From Hyphomicrobiales bacterium (GTDB lineage Bacteria > Pseudomonadota > Alphaproteobacteria > Rhizobiales > Rhizobiaceae): DNA of 61,761 bases. Under the pieces are notes generated by a model. That model saw only the letters and a program-made list of their open reading frames with translations, searched no databases and had not been told where the DNA came from. Below are positions 58,959 through 61,761 of the stretch, piece after piece. Positions within the stretch are counted from its first letter, which is position 1; every line of letters begins with the position of its first letter. A program made the translations under genes and the position numbers. The DNA lies in assembly GCA_024225445.1 (NCBI GenBank), contig JAAEMP010000251.1, forward strand, positions 1 to 61,761. The letters are read 5' to 3'.

Positions 58959-61472
58959 TTAACTCCGTAATCGTTCATTCATCGGATCAAACGGGCTTTC
59001 ACCAATGACAGTCGCATTAAACAATTTTCCGAGCATTTTTATTTGTAGCTGTTGGCCATCTTTTGAAAAATCTGGCTTTACCATACCAAGCGCCAGGGTT
59101 TTACCAATCCGCCAACCATAAGCACCATTGGTTGCTCTCCCGACCAGATTACCCTCCACATCGTATAATGCCTCGGATCCGCGTGGATCATAATTTTCCA
59201 CATCATGAACTTCCATGGTGACGAAATTCCAGTTCAACCCGTTTTCCTTGGCTTTCAAAACCTCTTCCCGACCAATGAAATTGCCTTTGTCCACATGGAC
59301 AAATCGGTCAAGCCCGGATTCAAGCACATTATATTCGGTTGACAATTCGCGCGGCACCAGACGGTAGGATTTTTCAATCGACATCGCACTCATCGCACGA
59401 ATGCCAAATGGCTTAATGCCAAATTCCGCCCCGGCCTCCATCACCATATCATAAATCGCATTCTGGGTTTCAATCGGATGGTGCAACTCCCAGCCCAACT
59501 CACCAACAAAGTTAACCCGCAAGGCATGGGCAGTGGCTGTACCAACATTGATTTTCTGACCGGACAACCATTTAAAGTTGTTATTTGTGAGGTCACAATA
59601 GGTCAACTTCTGCAGGACCTCGCGTGATCTGGGACCAGCCAGGACCAGTACTCCGTACTTCTGGGTAATGGGTCGCAAAATTACCGAGCCGTCATCAGGC
59701 AGCAATTTGAACAAATAGTCATGATCATGATTTTCAAACGCACCAGCCGACACCAGATAAAATGCACCTGGTTTCCATTCATACACGGTGAATTCCGAAC
59801 GCACGCCACCAAATTTTGTCAGCATGTGACACAAGGCAATACGACCGCGTTTTTTTGGAATTTTGTTGGCAAACAGAGACTCCAGCCATTCTCTGGCTCC
59901 TGATCCCGCCACTTCCATTTTGGCAAATGCCGACATATCCAGCAACCCGACATTTTCAGTCACATTCATGACTTCTTTGCCAATGTGTTCAAACGCATTC
60001 GAACGCCCGAAACGATAACGTTCCTTGACGCGGCCATCGACGGGATCAGCATGATTGTGACCGGCAATTACATCCGGCACCACGCTGTCTTGCGCACTAA
60101 TCTCGTAATCTGAGGACGGTGCAAACCAGTTGGCTCGCTCCCAGCCGTAAACTGATCCAAAAACCGCACCGAGATCTTTTTGTCGTGAATAGGAGGGCGA
60201 GGTCTTCAGTCCCCTGGCAGCACCACGCTCCTCCTCAGGATAATGAATAGTAAAGACATTGCGATAGGCCTCCTCATTCTTTTCAATCAGATACCCCTGG
60301 GTGGCATAAGGGCCGTATCGACGCGGATCAACGCCCATCATGTCAATCGATGGCTCTCCCTCAACAATCCATTCAGCAATCTGCCAGCCCGCCCCGCCGG
60401 CAGCGGTAATACCGAACGAATGCCCTTCGCTAAGCCAGAAATTCCTTAATCCGGGAGCTGGCCCAATGATTGGATTTCCATCTGGTGAATAGGCGATCGC
60501 ACCGTTGTAAACCTTTTTGATACCCACTTCACCGAAAGCCGGAACCCTTGCAAAAGCAGATTCAATATGCGGTTCAATGCGTTCCAGATCTTCCTGGAAC
60601 AATTCATATTCGCTGTCTGAAGAAGGTCCGTCAACATAACAACATGGTGCACCGGGTTCATAGGGCCCCAAAATGAGACCGCCATTTTCTTCCCGCATAT
60701 ACCAGGCACTGTCCGCATCACGCAACACGCCCATTTCTGGCAGTCCCTGTTTTTGCCGGGCGACAATATCCGGATGTGGTTCAGTCACAATAAACTGGTG
60801 TTGAACTGGTATTACCGGCACATCAAGACCAACCATTTCACCGGTTTTACGAGCAAAATTGCCGGTACAGGAAATTACATGTTCAGCCGTAATCACGCCC
60901 TTGTCGCTCGTTATACGCCACAAACCATCATTGTCCTGCTCTATGGCGGTGACACAGGTGTTTCGATAGATCGTGCCACCACGCTCACGTGCACCTTTGG
61001 CCAACGCCTGCGTTAAGTCAGCCGGTTGAATATAACCATCATCGACATGTTGAATTGCTCCAATAACACCATCCGTATTGCAAAGCGGCCAGATTTCCTT
61101 CACCTGTTCCGGGGTCAGTATATTCACTTTGATGCCAATGGTCTCAGCAATCCCTGCATAATACATATACTCATCCCAGCGATCCTGTGTCTGGGCCATG
61201 CGGATATTTGACACAACCGAAAAACCGACGTCCATCCCCGTCTCTTCTTGTAACTCATGGTAAAATTTCACCGAATATTTGTGAATTTGGCCAACTGAAT
61301 ATGACAAATTAAATAAGGGTAACAAACCTGCTGCATGCCAGGTGGACCCGGATGTCAATTCCTTGCGCTCAATCAATACGCTGTCATCCCAACCTTTTTT
61401 TGCCAGATGATAAAGTGTCGAAACACCAACTACTCCACCACCAATGACCACTGCACGCGCATGTTTTTTCAT
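58959..61472 (-). CDS. Dimethylglycine/sarcosine dehydrogenase family, FAD and GcvT-type folate domains
   Basis: About 837 residues. The N-terminal FAD fold is VVIGGGVVGVSTLYHLAKKG, and GSTWHAAGLLPLF carries the His that binds FAD covalently in relatives. The C-terminal half is an aminomethyltransferase (GcvT) domain: VNFVGELGWELHHPIET, KPFGIRAMSAMSIEKSYRL and GATNGAYGWRIGK-like RATNGAYGWRIGK. The enzyme oxidises an N-methyl group and passes formaldehyde to tetrahydrofolate. This would be the step after the corrinoid-linked demethylation of betaine. ATG 61472 is used; a GGA lies 12 bases upstream. An in-frame start at 61490 is less likely. Confidence 0.88.
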   Translation of the reverse strand: MKKHARAVVIGGGVVGVSTLYHLAKKGWDDSVLIERKELTSGSTWHAAGLLPLFNLSYSVGQIHKYSVKFYHELQEETGMDVGFSVVSNIRMAQTQDRWDEYMYYAGIAETIGIKVNILTPEQVKEIWPLCNTDGVIGAIQHVDDGYIQPADLTQALAKGARERGGTIYRNTCVTAIEQDNDGLWRITSDKGVITAEHVISCTGNFARKTGEMVGLDVPVIPVQHQFIVTEPHPDIVARQKQGLPEMGVLRDADSAWYMREENGGLILGPYEPGAPCCYVDGPSSDSEYELFQEDLERIEPHIESAFARVPAFGEVGIKKVYNGAIAYSPDGNPIIGPAPGLRNFWLSEGHSFGITAAGGAGWQIAEWIVEGEPSIDMMGVDPRRYGPYATQGYLIEKNEEAYRNVFTIHYPEEERGAARGLKTSPSYSRQKDLGAVFGSVYGWERANWFAPSSDYEISAQDSVVPDVIAGHNHADPVDGRVKERYRFGRSNAFEHIGKEVMNVTENVGLLDMSAFAKMEVAGSGAREWLESLFANKIPKKRGRIALCHMLTKFGGVRSEFTVYEWKPGAFYLVSAGAFENHDHDYLFKLLPDDGSVILRPITQKYGVLVLAGPRSREVLQKLTYCDLTNNNFKWLSGQKINVGTATAHALRVNFVGELGWELHHPIETQNAIYDMVMEAGAEFGIKPFGIRAMSAMSIEKSYRLVPRELSTEYNVLESGLDRFVHVDKGNFIGREEVLKAKENGLNWNFVTMEVHDVENYDPRGSEALYDVEGNLVGRATNGAYGWRIGKTLALGMVKPDFSKDGQQLQIKMLGKLFNATVIGESPFDPMNERLRS

Positions 61473-61761
61473 CAAATTTTTCCGTTTCAAGAAATCTGTT
61501 TTCGCAATTGCATTTCCTTAGGGTCAGGACTCATTAATAAACACCATTCTGCGACACTGACTTTGTTTTAAGCAAAGGCGTAAACCCGCAGGAAGTCGTC
61601 TGACTTTCAAGGGCTTACAGCGTATCCAGAGGCAAAGTCAGTACCGCCCGCAGGGTTTGACAAGGAGGGCACGCCTCCTGATAACAAATGCTCGAAAAGG
61701 CGCCCGGATATATTTGGGCCTGTTCTTGCGCTTTCTTATCTGTATTCGTACCCTCCTTGTC
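61473..61761. other. Right edge rich in inverted repeats, upstream of the dehydrogenase
   Basis: No gene is supported. Inverted pairs: GACAAGGAGGG (61659-61669) with CCCTCCTTGTC (61751-61761, at the very end), and CTGACTTTG (61557-61565) with CAAAGTCAG (61633-61641). On the minus strand the frame from the edge to a TAA at about 61616 is open but reads like no known protein. It could be an element end, a leader RNA of the dehydrogenase gene, or a terminator region of the next gene. It does not show the glycine riboswitch core. Confidence 0.4.

Noticed and set aside
61473-61761. Glycine riboswitch before the dehydrogenase gene
   Set aside because: The conserved glycine-aptamer core and tandem layout are not visible; only generic inverted repeats are.
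1-61761. tRNA, rRNA and CRISPR
   Set aside because: No cloverleaf-like sequence with a CCA-adjacent acceptor, no rRNA-like stretch and no regularly spaced repeats were seen by eye; a covariance search was not possible.

Overview
The window reads as chromosomal DNA of an alphaproteobacterium, most probably of the Hyphomicrobiales (Rhizobiales). The strongest taxonomic marker is a complete acpXL-fabZXL-fabF2XL-fabF1XL-adh2XL-lpxXL locus (15600-21451), which makes and attaches the very-long-chain fatty acid of rhizobial-type lipid A. DUF1127, the GlxA-type regulators and the split corrinoid methyltransferases agree with this. Base composition is moderate, except for an island at about 48.7-53.3 kb that looks richer in GC by eye. 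No rRNA, tRNA or CRISPR array was recognised.

Layout. 1-650: worn edge with a broken transposase. 650-4070 (+): cupin (on the minus strand), amidohydrolase/deaminase, purine nucleoside phosphorylase and SDR. 9630-4090 (-), convergent with it: a PhnD-PhnC-PhnE-PhnE type ABC importer, a HAD phosphatase and an HSL-type esterase. 9860-10500: two broken genes (LysE exporter and sulfatase) joined at a deletion scar. 10.5-15.4 kb: EamA transporter, a MITE-like element, two PLP aminotransferases and a secreted dienelactone-hydrolase-like protein. 15.6-21.5 kb: lipid A very-long-chain acyl locus. 21.5-24.4 kb: methyltransferase, acyltransferase-3 and L,D-transpeptidase. Two copies of one palindromic repeat family lie at 20.2 and 23.9 kb. 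24.6-31.2 kb: M20 deacylase with a Dpp/Opp-type importer.

31.6-48.6 kb is the most interesting part. It holds a homocysteine methyltransferase, an MttB-family methyltransferase, a corrinoid protein, a DUF1638 protein, a folate:corrinoid methyltransferase, a corrinoid-activating ASKHA/2Fe-2S protein and an Fe-S protein. These look like a methionine synthase cut into separate proteins, with an added betaine-type methyl donor branch. Four of them carry arginine-rich tails, and the corrinoid carrier has a very acidic N-terminus, suggesting charge-based docking. The same palindrome (ATAAAGA-NN-TCTTTAT) precedes the homocysteine and folate methyltransferase genes. A GbdR-like regulator (47.6 kb) and a dimethylglycine/sarcosine dehydrogenase (59-61.5 kb) fit glycine betaine breakdown: betaine gives dimethylglycine plus a methyl group for methionine, and dimethylglycine is then oxidised with transfer of one-carbon units to folate.

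48.6-53.3 kb is a probable acquired segment with a HerA-type ATPase followed within 4 bases by a PAS-GGDEF-EAL gene, bounded by gene remnants (an interrupted Cys-rich ORF and a broken adenylate cyclase). 53.4-61.8 kb: membrane GGDEF-EAL protein, U32 peptidase-family protein, NAGPA-domain protein, the dehydrogenase, and an inverted-repeat-rich right edge.
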